Position numbers and translations under genes: made by a program. Shown here piece by piece: positions 46,201-54,513 of a stretch of 64,000 nucleotides of DNA. The DNA is from Pseudovibrio denitrificans JCM 12308 (GTDB lineage: Bacteria; Pseudomonadota; Alphaproteobacteria; Rhizobiales; Stappiaceae), in the NCBI RefSeq assembly GCF_001310815.1, contig NZ_BAZK01000021.1, forward strand, positions 25,471 through 89,470, read 5' to 3'. Positions within the stretch are counted from its first letter, which is position 1, and each line of letters begins with the position of its first letter. The notes under the pieces are model-generated. The model was not told where the DNA came from, did no database searches, and saw only the letters and a program-made list of their open reading frames with translations.

Positions 46201-46874
46201 GCCGCATCGGCGAGATCTTCATCGACATGCACAAGGAAGGCGCTGCATTCCGCTCGTTGATGAACAACTTCGCGATCGCGATCTCTCTTGGCCTGCAGTA
46301 CGGCGTGCCGCTTGAAGAATACGTAGACGCATTCACCTTCACCCGTTTTGAGCCCGCTGGCATGGTGATGGGTAACGATGCGATCAAGAATGCAACATCC
46401 ATTCTTGACTACATCTTCCGCGAGCTGGCTGTGTCCTATCTGGGTCGTAACGATCTGGCACACGTTCCACCAGAAGCGCTGGACAGCGCAACCTCCACCT
46501 CCCGCTCTTCTGCTGAAGGTCAGGGTGATGAAGGTGGACCGGCGATCGTGTCTCACGGCCTTGTTCGTGGTCAGACCGAGAAGTTCCGTCTGGTTCCAGG
46601 TGGTGATCCAGCTGTTCAGCTGGCCGGTGCGATCACAGCTCAGTCTGATGCCATTGCAACTGCGTTCCAACGTGGCGGCGAAGCAACCGCAACAGCAACT
46701 GTTGGCACAGCTACACCAGCTGCTGCACAGCCATCCGTTGCAAGCCAGGTCGCTCAGGCCCGCATGAAAGGCTATGAAGGCGAAAGCTGCGCAGAGTGCG
46801 GCAACTTCACCATGGTTCGCAACGGCACCTGCCTAAAATGCGACACCTGCGGCTCCACAAGCGGCTGTAGCTGA
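43203..46874 (+). CDS. nrdJ: Adenosylcobalamin-dependent ribonucleotide reductase (class II)
   Basis: NrdJ reduces ribonucleotides to deoxyribonucleotides with a B12-derived radical and works with or without oxygen. The 1223-residue protein is the long alphaproteobacterial form. Landmarks: NSPQWFNTGL near residue 152, PHACFIQSVDDDL, FKYGSGTGTNFSSLR, the active-site NPCSEYMFLDDTACNLASLN loop, and APTGTIGLVMDCDTTGIEPD. An acidic, Ala/Val-rich linker near 925-965 leads to a further conserved domain, and the C-terminal CAECG...CLKCDTCG carries redox and zinc-binding Cys. I chose ATG 43203. It is monocistronic between the NrdR boxes and a strong terminator. Confidence 0.95.
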   Translation: MRIERRYTAEGQSPYADIEFCNATSEIRNPDGSVVFRLENIQVPKQFSQVASDILAQKYFRKAGVPAKLKAVEENTIPSWLWRKTADDKALNKLPKDKRFGSETDSRQVFDRLAGTWTYWGWKGGYFDSEADAQAFYDELRYMLATQKVAPNSPQWFNTGLHWAYGIDGPSQGHHYVDFETGKLTRSATAYEHPQPHACFIQSVDDDLVNENGIMDLWVREARLFKYGSGTGTNFSSLRASGERLAGGGKSSGLMSFLKIGDRAAGAIKSGGTTRRAAKMVVVDIDHPDIEEFVTWKVHEEQKVAAIVTGSKVCQKHLQAVMKACVNCEGSGDDCFDPKKNPALKREMRAAKKAMVPENYIQRVVQFARQGYKTIEFPTYNTDWDSEAYLTVSGQNSNNSVRVTDGFLKAVTADGEWDLIGRIDGETKKTIKAAELWEQIGYAAWASADPGLQYHTTINEWHTCPQGGEIRASNPCSEYMFLDDTACNLASLNLLQFRQDDGQFDFDKFEHATRLWQIVLEISVMMAQFPSKQIAELSYEYRTTGLGYANIGGLLMTSGIAYDSDEGRALCGAITAIMTGVCYATSAEMAGELGAFPRYEENAKDMLRVIRNHRRAAHSDTQGYEKLSTLPVPLDAANCPQADLVERARLAWDKALELGEKHGYRNAQTTVIAPTGTIGLVMDCDTTGIEPDFALVKFKKLAGGGYFKIINRAVPEALRALGYSEAEIGEIEAYAVGHGSIAQAPAINEASLKAKGFDDEALEKLAGALGSAFDIKFVFNRWTLGDDLLTGKLGVSAEQLEDMEFDLLSHMGFSKADIEAANTHVCGAMTLEGAPHLKEEHYPVFDCANPCGRIGKRFLSVDSHIKMMAAAQPFISGAISKTINMANTASVEDCKDAYMLSWKLGLKANALYRDGSKLSQPLNAQLLEDDEDDAEDTVDDILAQPQAARAEAVAERVVERIVERAVRNREKLPNRRKGYTQKASVGGHKVYLTTGEYEDGRIGEIFIDMHKEGAAFRSLMNNFAIAISLGLQYGVPLEEYVDAFTFTRFEPAGMVMGNDAIKNATSILDYIFRELAVSYLGRNDLAHVPPEALDSATSTSRSSAEGQGDEGGPAIVSHGLVRGQTEKFRLVPGGDPAVQLAGAITAQSDAIATAFQRGGEATATATVGTATPAAAQPSVASQVAQARMKGYEGESCAECGNFTMVRNGTCLKCDTCGSTSGCS

Positions 46875-46928
46875 TTGGAACCTGAGATCAACGCGAGATA
46901 ACTCCGCTAATCTTTGGACTGATTATGA

Positions 46929-46962
46929 AAAAGGCCCTGAGCTTCGGTTCAGGGCCTTTTTT
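46929..46962 (+). terminator. Rho-independent terminator of nrdJ
   Basis: AAGGCCCTGA pairs with TTCAGGGCCTT around a GCTTCGG loop and is followed by six T, 55 nt after the stop codon. Confidence 0.88.
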
Positions 46963-47143
46963 GTGTTTACGATTTAAAAATGCCAAACATAACATCACTA
47001 ACTTCGCAAATGAAATGGACGTCGCCGATCAGGCCTATTTGACAGCAGCCTAATGCATTTCGCCAACTTGAAACTCACTAATTTTTCGTGCGGGCTAAGC
47101 GTGATTTACTTGAGCAGATTTCATCCATATTTTCAGGTGTTTC

Positions 47144-48370
47144 ATGTCCCTCGTAAAATTCTTTTCTGCATTTTCTGCTGTTTGCTTGCTCATACTCGTT
47201 TCACAATCAAATGCGGTGTTGGCCGATCAGAAGTCCGAGATCGCATGTGTCCAGACTTTTCTTGATTTCTGGAAGTTAAAACCGGGACCAATCGACGGTG
47301 CTCTTGGAGCTAAAACAGTTAGAGCCTCAAGGGCTTTTCAGGAAAAAAGAGGTGGTGGCCTCCCTACTCTTTCCAGCGAGAGTACTCATGAGTGGTGCCA
47401 GCATGCCCTTGTTTCACGCCAATTTGCACGGTTGTTGGCAGGCGACAAGCAACCAGTAAAGTCATTCAGTTATGCAAAACCAAGACTTAGTGACATCTTT
47501 ATAGGAGGTCATGGGAGTAGGTATGAGCAAGCAGAACGAAACATCAAAAACCCTAGAGCACTGGAGCTTGTGCCTCTTGCTGATGGAAGTGCAGCAGCCC
47601 GTGTTGCTGTGAACTATGAAGACAAAGGGCATCCTGATGATTGGCTAGAGCTCAAACAACCGGGAATGACACAGCGATATGAGTTGACTGAAAAACGCAA
47701 GTTGTTTCAGCGACCCGGCAAAACTTATTGGCATCGTATTTCGATATTCATTCCCGCAGGTACCCACATTAAAGATCATGTCACACTGTTTGGCATGCAC
47801 CCGTGGGGGAAGACTATTGGTCTTGACCCTGTGTTTTATCTCATGATTGCGCACGACTGGTTACGCTTCCAGCACACCTTAGATGAAAGCTTTAAATGTG
47901 TTGTCGGACCAAGCTGGCGAGGCGGAGATGTCTCTTATTGTGATGCTGATATTACTATTGAGCGGCTCAAGCCTGTCTACAAAATAACCGGCAAATGGAT
48001 AACGTTGGTGTCCCGTGTTTACTGGGGCAGTAAGCAAGGCACCTACCATTTGTGGATGAATAATGAGCTGGTCTTAGGTGTGAAAGGTCCAACCCATCCA
48101 CCCCGCACCATTTCGATCGGGAACAAGTTTGGAGTGTTGAGGGGCTATTATGAAACGCTTGGCACGCCTTCCCCAGATCTCTCTATTTACTTTTCGAAGA
48201 TAGGTCGGGCCAAAGATTGCAAGAGCTTGGAGCTTTTGAACTGCGCACAGTTTGAAGCAGACATCAAAACCTTTGGTAAGTTTACCGTTCACAGTACCAA
48301 GAAGCTCATCACCCGCGAGATGAGCAAGTACTTGAAAAAAGGTGGCCGCGTTAGATACCGAATGTATTAG
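47144..48370 (+). CDS. Secreted protein with peptidoglycan-binding-like domain and polysaccharide-lyase-like domain
   Basis: This 408-residue exported protein has a signal peptide (LLILVSQSNAVLA, cleavage near residue 27). Residues about 30-70 resemble a PG-binding-1 domain (FWKLKPGPIDGALGAKTVRASRAFQ). The C-terminal 270 residues look like the jelly-roll domain of heparin-lyase-I-type polysaccharide lyases: a WLELKQPGMTQRYE strand, GKTYWHRISIFIPAG, HVTLFGMHPWG, KWITLVSRVYWG and GTYHLWMNNELV. Several Cys could form disulfides. Cell-wall anchoring plus glycan cleavage or binding would fit, but the substrate is unknown and enzymatic activity is unproven. It appears monocistronic. Confidence 0.65.
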   Translation: MSLVKFFSAFSAVCLLILVSQSNAVLADQKSEIACVQTFLDFWKLKPGPIDGALGAKTVRASRAFQEKRGGGLPTLSSESTHEWCQHALVSRQFARLLAGDKQPVKSFSYAKPRLSDIFIGGHGSRYEQAERNIKNPRALELVPLADGSAAARVAVNYEDKGHPDDWLELKQPGMTQRYELTEKRKLFQRPGKTYWHRISIFIPAGTHIKDHVTLFGMHPWGKTIGLDPVFYLMIAHDWLRFQHTLDESFKCVVGPSWRGGDVSYCDADITIERLKPVYKITGKWITLVSRVYWGSKQGTYHLWMNNELVLGVKGPTHPPRTISIGNKFGVLRGYYETLGTPSPDLSIYFSKIGRAKDCKSLELLNCAQFEADIKTFGKFTVHSTKKLITREMSKYLKKGGRVRYRMY

Positions 48371-48632
48371 CGCTGGTCTGTTCGCTGCTCGAACAGACAT
48401 GACCCATCATATCAGGATAGAGCGCGATCTGGGTGCTCTAAAAGACAAGAAAGTACGTATCTCTTTAGTAAAACAGGTGAATTGCGAGATGGCAGATGAT
48501 TTACTATCTGCCGCTTCCCTCTATTTCCGAAGATTGTGGGCGCGAACTGTTCACTTTAGGCTGGCTGTGTGAGTGTCAGGTTTTTCCACCTGCCCCGCCA
48601 AAACAACGCCTTGACTGAATGGAGGCCTTCTT

Positions 48633-50299
48633 ATGCCTGAGACTGCACCCAAAGCGCCGATGAAAGCTTCTGATCTTCTTGTGGCGGCACTGGAGGCGGA
48701 AGGGGTAGAGTACGTTTTTGCCGTTCCAGGCGAAGAAAACCTCGATATCGTTGAATCGCTGCGCACATCATCGATTGAGTTGGTACTCAACCGGCATGAG
48801 CAAGGCGCAGGCTTCATGGCAGCAACCTATGGGCGCCTGACGGGCAAGGCTGGTGTGTGCATGGCAACGCTTGGGCCCGGCGCCACCAATCTGGCGACAC
48901 CGGCGGCCTACGCCTATCTTGGCGGGATGCCGCTGATCATGATCACAGGTCAAAAGCCGATCAAGCAATCCAAGCAAGGGCAGTTTCAGATCGTTGATAT
49001 CGTGAGCCTTTATGAACCTATCACAAAGATGTCGAAGGCCATTATCAACGGGAACACCATCCCTGCCCTCGTTCGTGAAGCCTTTCGGGTCGCGGAAGAA
49101 GAACGCCCCGGCACCGTGCTTCTGGAGTTGCCGGAAGACATTGCAATTGAAGAGACAGATGAACCGTTGCTGCTGCCTCACCCACGCTACTACGCCATTG
49201 CTGGCGATACAGTGCTTGATGAAGCAGCGGAGATGATCCGCGACGCCAAGATGCCACTGCTCCTTCTGGGCGCTGGTGCAAACCGGAAGGATGCGCACGC
49301 TGCGCTGAGTGCATTTGCTGAAAAAACGCAGATCCCGTTCTTCAATACCCAGATGGGCAAAGGGGTGATCGACGAGCGCTCTGATCTGTTTTTGGGAACG
49401 GCTGCCCTGTCTGATGGCGACTACATCCACTGCGCAATCGCGCGGGCGGATCTGATTATCAATGTGGGCCATGATGTGGTTGAGAAGCCGCCCTTCCTGA
49501 TGGAGCCTGGCGGCACCAAGGTCATCCACCTGAACTACAAGGCTGCGCAGGTGGATCAGGTATACTTCCCTCAGGTGGAAGTGGTTGGTGATCTTGCAAA
49601 GTCCATTACCCGTCTGGGAGATATCCTCGGCGGACCACTGGAGTTTGATCGCAGCTATTTTGAGCGCATCAAGAAGGAAACGGACCTGCACACCTCAGAA
49701 GGGTCCAATGTTTCCCGTTTCCCGGTGATCCCGCAGCGATTGGTGGCAGATACCCGTAGGGTGATGGGAGATGACGACATCATCGCCCTGGATAATGGCA
49801 TCTACAAAATCTGGTATGCCCGCAACTACAAGGCGCATAAGCCCAACACCATTCTTCTGGACAACGCTCTGGCGACTATGGGTGCAGGTCTGGCGTCTGC
49901 ATGATGGCTGCCAAACTAAATCCGGATAAGCGGGTTATGGCAATTTGTGGAGATGGCGGCTTCATGATGAACAGCCAGGAGATGGAGACCGCAGTTCGAG
50001 AAAAGCTCAATCTGGTGATCGTTGTGCTTGATGACAGCTCATACGGCATGATCCGCTGGAAGCAGGCCCATGCCGGTTTCCCTGATTGGGGCCTGCAATT
50101 CGGCAATCCGGACTTCGTTGCCTATGCAAACAGTTACGGCGCCACCGGCCATCGCATCACGCGTACTGAGGATCTTGTCCCGACGTTCGAGAAAGCGTTC
50201 GAGGCTGGCGGCGTACATCTGGTGGATGTCCCCGTTGATTACAGTGAGAACCAACGGGTTCTGATTGATGAACTTGCCGCAAAGACCTGTTTGATTTAG
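48633..50299 (+). CDS. Thiamine-pyrophosphate enzyme, acetolactate synthase large-subunit-like, frameshifted
   Basis: After repair this is a 555-residue ThDP enzyme of the acetolactate synthase family. It has the N-terminal PYR domain with the catalytic Glu in LNRHEQGAGFMA, the PGATN segment, a central Rossmann-like domain, and the C-terminal PP domain with the ThDP/metal motif GDGGFMMNSQEMETAV. The frame breaks between LASA and MMAAKLNP; one extra base at 49899-49901 restores it. No small regulatory subunit is adjacent, so it may be a catabolic AlsS-like or related decarboxylase rather than biosynthetic IlvB. It converges on the YehW-like gene with only 3 bp between stops. Confidence 0.85.
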
Positions 50300-50302
50300 C
50301 CG

Positions 50303-51043
50303 TTAGTGAGCCAATCCAAGGCGTTTTTGGAAGAAGGTTTCCAGCTGGGTGAGTGCGTCGTAGATCAAGACTGCGAACAGGCCGACTATGAGGCCGCCTT
50401 GCAGGACGTAGGCGGTGTTGTTGGTGAGCAGGCCTGCGATGATGACCTCTCCCAGTGTGCGAGCTGCAACAGTTGAACCGATTGTGGCAGTGCCGATGGC
50501 GATGACGACTGATAGGCGGATGCCAGTGAGGATCAAAGGGAGCGCCAGAGGGAGCTCGACCTGAAACAGGCGCTGGCGACGGCTGAGGCCTATTCCTCTG
50601 GCAGCTTCCATTGTGGCGGGTGGCAGAGTTGAAAGGCCGGTCATAGTGTTTTCAAAGATCGGCAGGATGCCATAAAGGAACAAGGCGACCAGCGTTGGCC
50701 CTGAGCCAAACCCCAGCATGGGGACAGCCAGCGCAAGCACAGCAACAGGCGGGAATGTCTGGCCCATATTGGCGATTGTGCGGGAGAGTGGCAGGAAGGC
50801 TTTGCCAGATGGTCGTGTCACAAGAATGGCTAGCAGTAAAGCAACAAAAACCGCAGCCACAGATGCTGCAGCGACAATGACGAGGTGGCTCAAAGAGAGC
50901 GACAATAGCGATGCGCGATCGTAGATGATTGCAGCGCCTTCTGGTGCAAATGGTGCGAACATCGGTTCAAACCATTCAGGACGCAAAACGAGCGCGAGCA
51001 TCAAGCCACAAACGGCGGCTCTCAGGAGATTAGCCCAGCTCAT
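50303..51043 (-). CDS. yehW: Osmoprotectant ABC transporter permease (YehW-like)
   Basis: A 246-residue inner-membrane permease with about six hydrophobic segments and the EAA-type loop for ATPase contact (MEAARGIGLSRRQRLFQVELPLALP). Length and position, last of four genes in the order binding protein, large permease, ATPase, small permease, match Escherichia coli yehZYXW, a glycine betaine transporter induced by osmotic stress. Its start overlaps the ATPase gene by 14 bp. Confidence 0.88.
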   Translation of the reverse strand: MSWANLLRAAVCGLMLALVLRPEWFEPMFAPFAPEGAAIIYDRASLLSLSLSHLVIVAAASVAAVFVALLLAILVTRPSGKAFLPLSRTIANMGQTFPPVAVLALAVPMLGFGSGPTLVALFLYGILPIFENTMTGLSTLPPATMEAARGIGLSRRQRLFQVELPLALPLILTGIRLSVVIAIGTATIGSTVAARTLGEVIIAGLLTNNTAYVLQGGLIVGLFAVLIYDALTQLETFFQKRLGLAH

Positions 51044-51974
51044 GGCTGCCCTCCGCTCTGGACCGGATTGCCTTCAGAGTCACATGACCGATCAGAGCGC
51101 CATTTCGTTCCACCGGGACAGAATCTCTTCCGCTCCACAGACACGCAGACAAAGCCTCTCGCAGGTTCGTCTTTTCATCTATTGGCTCACCCTCAGCAGC
51201 TCCGTCCTCCAGAATGTCAGAGATGGGGAGCAAGGACAGCAAGCGGAGCGGGCGATCAACACCGCCAACCATCTCCGCAACAAAGTCTGTCGCTGGGTTG
51301 CTGATGATCTCTGCCGGGGTGCCGTGTTGGACTAGTCGCCCTTGATCCATAACCGCGACCTGATCCCCCAACTGGATGGCCTCTTCCATGTCGTGCGTCA
51401 CAAGAAGGATTGTGGATCCGAGAGTGCGCTGGATACGGTGCAGGTCTGCTTGTGCTCTTGTGCGGATGATAGGATCGAGCGCGCCGAAAGGTTCGTCCAT
51501 GAGCAGAAGATCCGGGCGGGAGGCCAGGGCTCGGGCGACACCGACGCGTTGCTGCTGTCCGCCTGAAAGCTCTGCCGGATAGCGACTGCGAAACTCTTCA
51601 GGTGGCATAGAGAACAGATCGAGGAGTTCGTCAACCCGATCCTGTATCTTTGCCTTGTCCCATCCAAGCAGCCTGGGAACAGCGCCAATGTTGCGGGCAA
51701 CAGTGTGGTGCGGGAAAAGTCCGTGACCCTGAATGGCGTAGCCGATCCGTCTGCGTAGCGCATTCTTCGCCATGCCTGTTGTCGGCTCACCATTGATCCG
51801 CACTTCGCCTGAAGTTGGTTCAACAAGGCGGTTGATCATGCGCAACAGCGTGCTTTTGCCGGAGCCGGACGTGCCGACAATAGCGGTGATCGTTGCGCTC
51901 TCAATGGTCATTGAAACGGCATCAACAGCAGGGCGACCCTCATAGATCTTGGTGATGTTGTCGATCTCAATCAT
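51030..51974 (-). CDS. yehX: Osmoprotectant ABC transporter ATP-binding protein (YehX-like)
   Basis: The 314-residue ATPase starts at MIEIDNI (ATG 51974, overlapping the upstream permease stop as ATGA). Walker A GTSGSGKST is near 36-44, signature LSGGQQQRVGVARA near 135 and Walker B LLLMDEPFGALDP near 155. A C-terminal extension of about 80 residues with a partly preserved CBS-like region (AIRSRAEG end) is typical of OpuCA/ProV-type osmoprotectant ATPases. The open frame continues upstream of 51974 into the permease gene, but that stretch is not coding. Confidence 0.92.
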   Translation of the reverse strand: MIEIDNITKIYEGRPAVDAVSMTIESATITAIVGTSGSGKSTLLRMINRLVEPTSGEVRINGEPTTGMAKNALRRRIGYAIQGHGLFPHHTVARNIGAVPRLLGWDKAKIQDRVDELLDLFSMPPEEFRSRYPAELSGGQQQRVGVARALASRPDLLLMDEPFGALDPIIRTRAQADLHRIQRTLGSTILLVTHDMEEAIQLGDQVAVMDQGRLVQHGTPAEIISNPATDFVAEMVGGVDRPLRLLSLLPISDILEDGAAEGEPIDEKTNLREALSACLWSGRDSVPVERNGALIGHVTLKAIRSRAEGSHELG

Positions 51975-53140
51975 TGATGCCTCGTTGTGTTTGGCTGGGC
52001 GAGCTCGACCAGAATGTCCATTGTGATCGCTGAGACTAGAGCCAGTGCCACTGTTGGCAAGGCTCCGAGCAGGATCAAATCTGTTGCGGTTTGATTGAGG
52101 CCCTGGAAAACAAAGGTTCCAAAGCCACCGCCACCAATCAATCCGGCGATGACTGCAAGGCCGATGTTTTGCACCAGCACAATGCGGATGCCTGCGAGCA
52201 TGACAGGAAGGCCAAGCGGCAGCTGGACTTGCAACAATCGTTGATTGCGTGTCATGCCCATACCGCGTGCAGCATCCATTGCCGCAGGTGGAGCCGCCTC
52301 CAGCCCTGCAACGGTGTTGGCGACAACTGGCAGCAGCGAGTAGATGACAAGCGCCAGAAAGGCCGGGAGGAATCCAATCCCGGCAACGCCCAGTTCCCGC
52401 GCGCCGGGCACTGTTGTGCCAACCCATGCCAAAATCGGGATCATGATACCGAACATGGCAAGTGATGGAATTGTCTGGAGGAAACTGAGTATCGGCAGCA
52501 CCGCACTGCGCATGGTCTCATTGCGGTGGCTTAAAACTCCAAGCGGGAAGCCGATGACCGCGGCAACAGCCAAAGAACCGAAGGCTAATCCTAAATGCCG
52601 TCCTGCAGCATCAAAGAAGGCATCCTGTCTGCTGGCGTATTCTTTGAAGATGGAAAGGTCCGTTAAAGCCCCTGACCACAGGATGAGGACCAGAGCCGCT
52701 ATCGTCCCAATCAAGAGCACACCGCGCGTGAGCGGACCGGGAGCGAGATACGATAGCGCATCTGCTGCGAGCAGGAGAAGGATCGCAAAGAGGAACCAGA
52801 ACCCGCTTCCCAAAGACACCCTTGCATACGTCCCTGCCCCTTGCAGGAGCGTTTCACTACCTTGCATAAGCAGCCAGACCAAAGCAACAATGCCCAAGGC
52901 TGCACCTATCAGCCTCAGCTTGGGGAGAGCGGCTGGCAGGCTCAGAACAAGGCTCAGGGCTATGGCGATCAGCCCGGGACCCGTCACTTCCGGTGCGGCA
53001 ACCGCCCAGACAGGGATACCCTCACCTGCCACGATCCGGTTGGCTGCGAGCGTCAGAAAAGGTGCGAACAAGGCAAAAAGTCCCAGAACCGCGAACAAAA
53101 GTCCGGGTCCTGAGACCGATGATTTGATCCTGCTAGGCAT
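51971..53140 (-). CDS. yehY: Osmoprotectant ABC transporter permease (YehY-like, large)
   Basis: A permease of about 389 residues. An N-terminal half with about five extra membrane helices precedes the transport domain (about 185-380), which carries FLQTIPSLAMFGIMIP and the coupling loop MDAARGMGMTRNQRLLQVQLPLGLP. The large N-terminal extension distinguishes YehY from ordinary ProW/OpuCB permeases. ATG 53140 (MPSRIKS) sits 10 bp after the binding-protein stop; an alternative start at 53164 overlaps it. Confidence 0.88.
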   Translation of the reverse strand: MPSRIKSSVSGPGLLFAVLGLFALFAPFLTLAANRIVAGEGIPVWAVAAPEVTGPGLIAIALSLVLSLPAALPKLRLIGAALGIVALVWLLMQGSETLLQGAGTYARVSLGSGFWFLFAILLLLAADALSYLAPGPLTRGVLLIGTIAALVLILWSGALTDLSIFKEYASRQDAFFDAAGRHLGLAFGSLAVAAVIGFPLGVLSHRNETMRSAVLPILSFLQTIPSLAMFGIMIPILAWVGTTVPGARELGVAGIGFLPAFLALVIYSLLPVVANTVAGLEAAPPAAMDAARGMGMTRNQRLLQVQLPLGLPVMLAGIRIVLVQNIGLAVIAGLIGGGGFGTFVFQGLNQTATDLILLGALPTVALALVSAITMDILVELAQPNTTRHQ

Positions 53141-53150
53141 AACGTGGTAA

Positions 53151-54058
53151 TTAGTCCAGAACACCAGTTTTGGTCAGATAGTCCTTCGCCACTGCAGCTG
53201 CTGGCTCACCACCAACCTGAATGCGGCCATTGAGTTCCTGAAGCGTGGCCAGATCCAGACCAGAAAAGATTGGGTTCAAAACCTCAGCAACCTGCGGGTA
53301 CTCTTTCAGGGTTTCGCTACGGATAACCGGCGCTGGCTCATAAACTGGCTGAACACCCTTGTCATCGGTCATAACAACAAGACCTGTTGCTGCAACGCCG
53401 CCATCGGTGCCGTAGGCCATGGCTGCATTTACGCCGGAAGTTCCACGTGCTGCTGCCTGAATGGTTGCTGCGGTATCACCGCCAGAAAGAACAACTGTTT
53501 GGTCTGGAGAAAGTTTGAAGCCATAAGCTTCCTGCATTGCAGGCAGAACAGCTGGCGAAGACACGAACTCTGTTGAAGCAGCCAGTTTGACGTCACCGCC
53601 TTTTGCGACCCATGCACCGAAATCTGACATGGTTGCAAGGTTGTTCTGGCTTGCCAGGGCGCCAGTTACGGCAATAGCCAGGTGTTGTTCGCCGGGGCTG
53701 GCTGCAGCCATACCAAGCTGTTCTTTTCGCCATCCAGCTCAGCTGCGCGGGCGTATCCGGCCTTTGCATCTTTCCAGACATTGCTGTCTGCTTCGTTGTG
53801 GAAGTATGCGGCATTGCCAGTGTATTCTGGATAGATATCAATCTGATCCGCCAGCAGCGCTTCACGCACCACTTGCGTGCCACCGAGCTGCAAACGACGT
53901 TCAACAGGCAGGCCAGCATCTTCAAGAGCAAGAGCGATGATGTTTCCGAGGAGGCCACCTTCTGTATCAATTTTGGAAGAAACAACGATTTCAGCATGAG
54001 CCGCAACTGTGAGGGCTCCAGTCATGCCGATTGCAGCAAGAATTCGATTAAGTGTCAT
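53151..54058 (-). CDS. osmF: Osmoprotectant-binding periplasmic protein (OsmF/YehZ-like), frameshifted
   Basis: This 302-residue binding protein (after repair) has a signal peptide cleaved after VAAHA near residue 21. It belongs to the OpuAC/OsmF class: SSKIDTEGGLLGNIIALALE, IDIYPEYTGNAAYF, then in the second lobe LSGGDTAATIQAA and MAYGTDGGVAATGLVVM. The frame is lost after PAPANNTW; adding one G at the complement of 53678-53679 gives NNTWAIAVTGAL and the usual length. It would bind glycine betaine or related solutes. First gene of the yehZYXW-type operon. Probably a sequencing deletion. Confidence 0.88.
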
Positions 54059-54452
54059 AGCGAAGTAAGCTCCTCAAAGCTCTCTGTTTTGGCAATGCAA
54101 TTTGAATTTTCGATTATGGGAAGAATGTGACGCTCTTGAAAGGACGATTGTCCTAAATTTGCGGATGCCCGATGGAATCGATTTCGCAAATTCCTTTGAA
54201 TGTCACCTGAGAATTCTCCTAGCTCAGCGGCTATGTTTGCCTTCCAGCACGCTCCTGTGAGCCAAACTTGGTTCTGAGCTGTGCTAAGGAAACATCCATA
54301 TAGGTAACCGCTTGCCACCAGACAACCGGAGTCCACCGCAAATTTCCGATTAATCCATTGTTCTTGCTGTCTGTCAGTTTCTCAGCATAAACGCAGCTCT
54401 GCCCTCACCGCAAGGTTTTGCATCAATTACCAAGACAATCTGTGTTTGCAAT
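54059..54452. other. Upstream region of the osmoprotectant operon
   Basis: This 394-bp stretch should contain the minus-strand promoter of the osmF-like operon. A 93-codon minus-strand frame (54055-54336) runs into the osmF start but has no family resemblance and atypical composition; I do not call it. Confidence 0.4.
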
Positions 54453-54484
54453 AAAAAACGGCCCTCCAAATGAAGGGCCGTTTC
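54453..54484 (-). terminator. Rho-independent terminator of the 54.5 kb gene
   Basis: On the minus strand AAACGGCCCT pairs with AGGGCCGTTT around a short loop (TCATTTGG), followed by a T-run, about 30 nt after the stop codon at 54514. Confidence 0.8.
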
Positions 54485-54513
54485 TCGAAATGTTTCGCTT
54501 TTACAGCTTAGGT

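Noticed and set aside
44874..46670. A 598-codon frame on the minus strand inside nrdJ, and a 459-codon one at 43356-44735
   Set aside because: Both are antisense shadows of the strongly conserved nrdJ gene, with Cys/His-rich composition and no family resemblance.
48342..48572. A 76-codon frame after the lyase-like gene
   Set aside because: It overlaps the end of the lyase-like gene, lacks a ribosome-binding site and has no recognisable features.
51975..52427. N-terminal extension of the YehX-like ATPase by about 150 codons
   Set aside because: It is an out-of-frame reading through the permease gene; the ABC ATPase begins naturally at the ATG overlapping the permease stop.
52344..53150. A 268-codon plus-strand frame opposite the YehY-like permease
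   Set aside because: Low-complexity, basic and Pro/Ser-rich; it mirrors hydrophobic codons of the real gene on the other strand.
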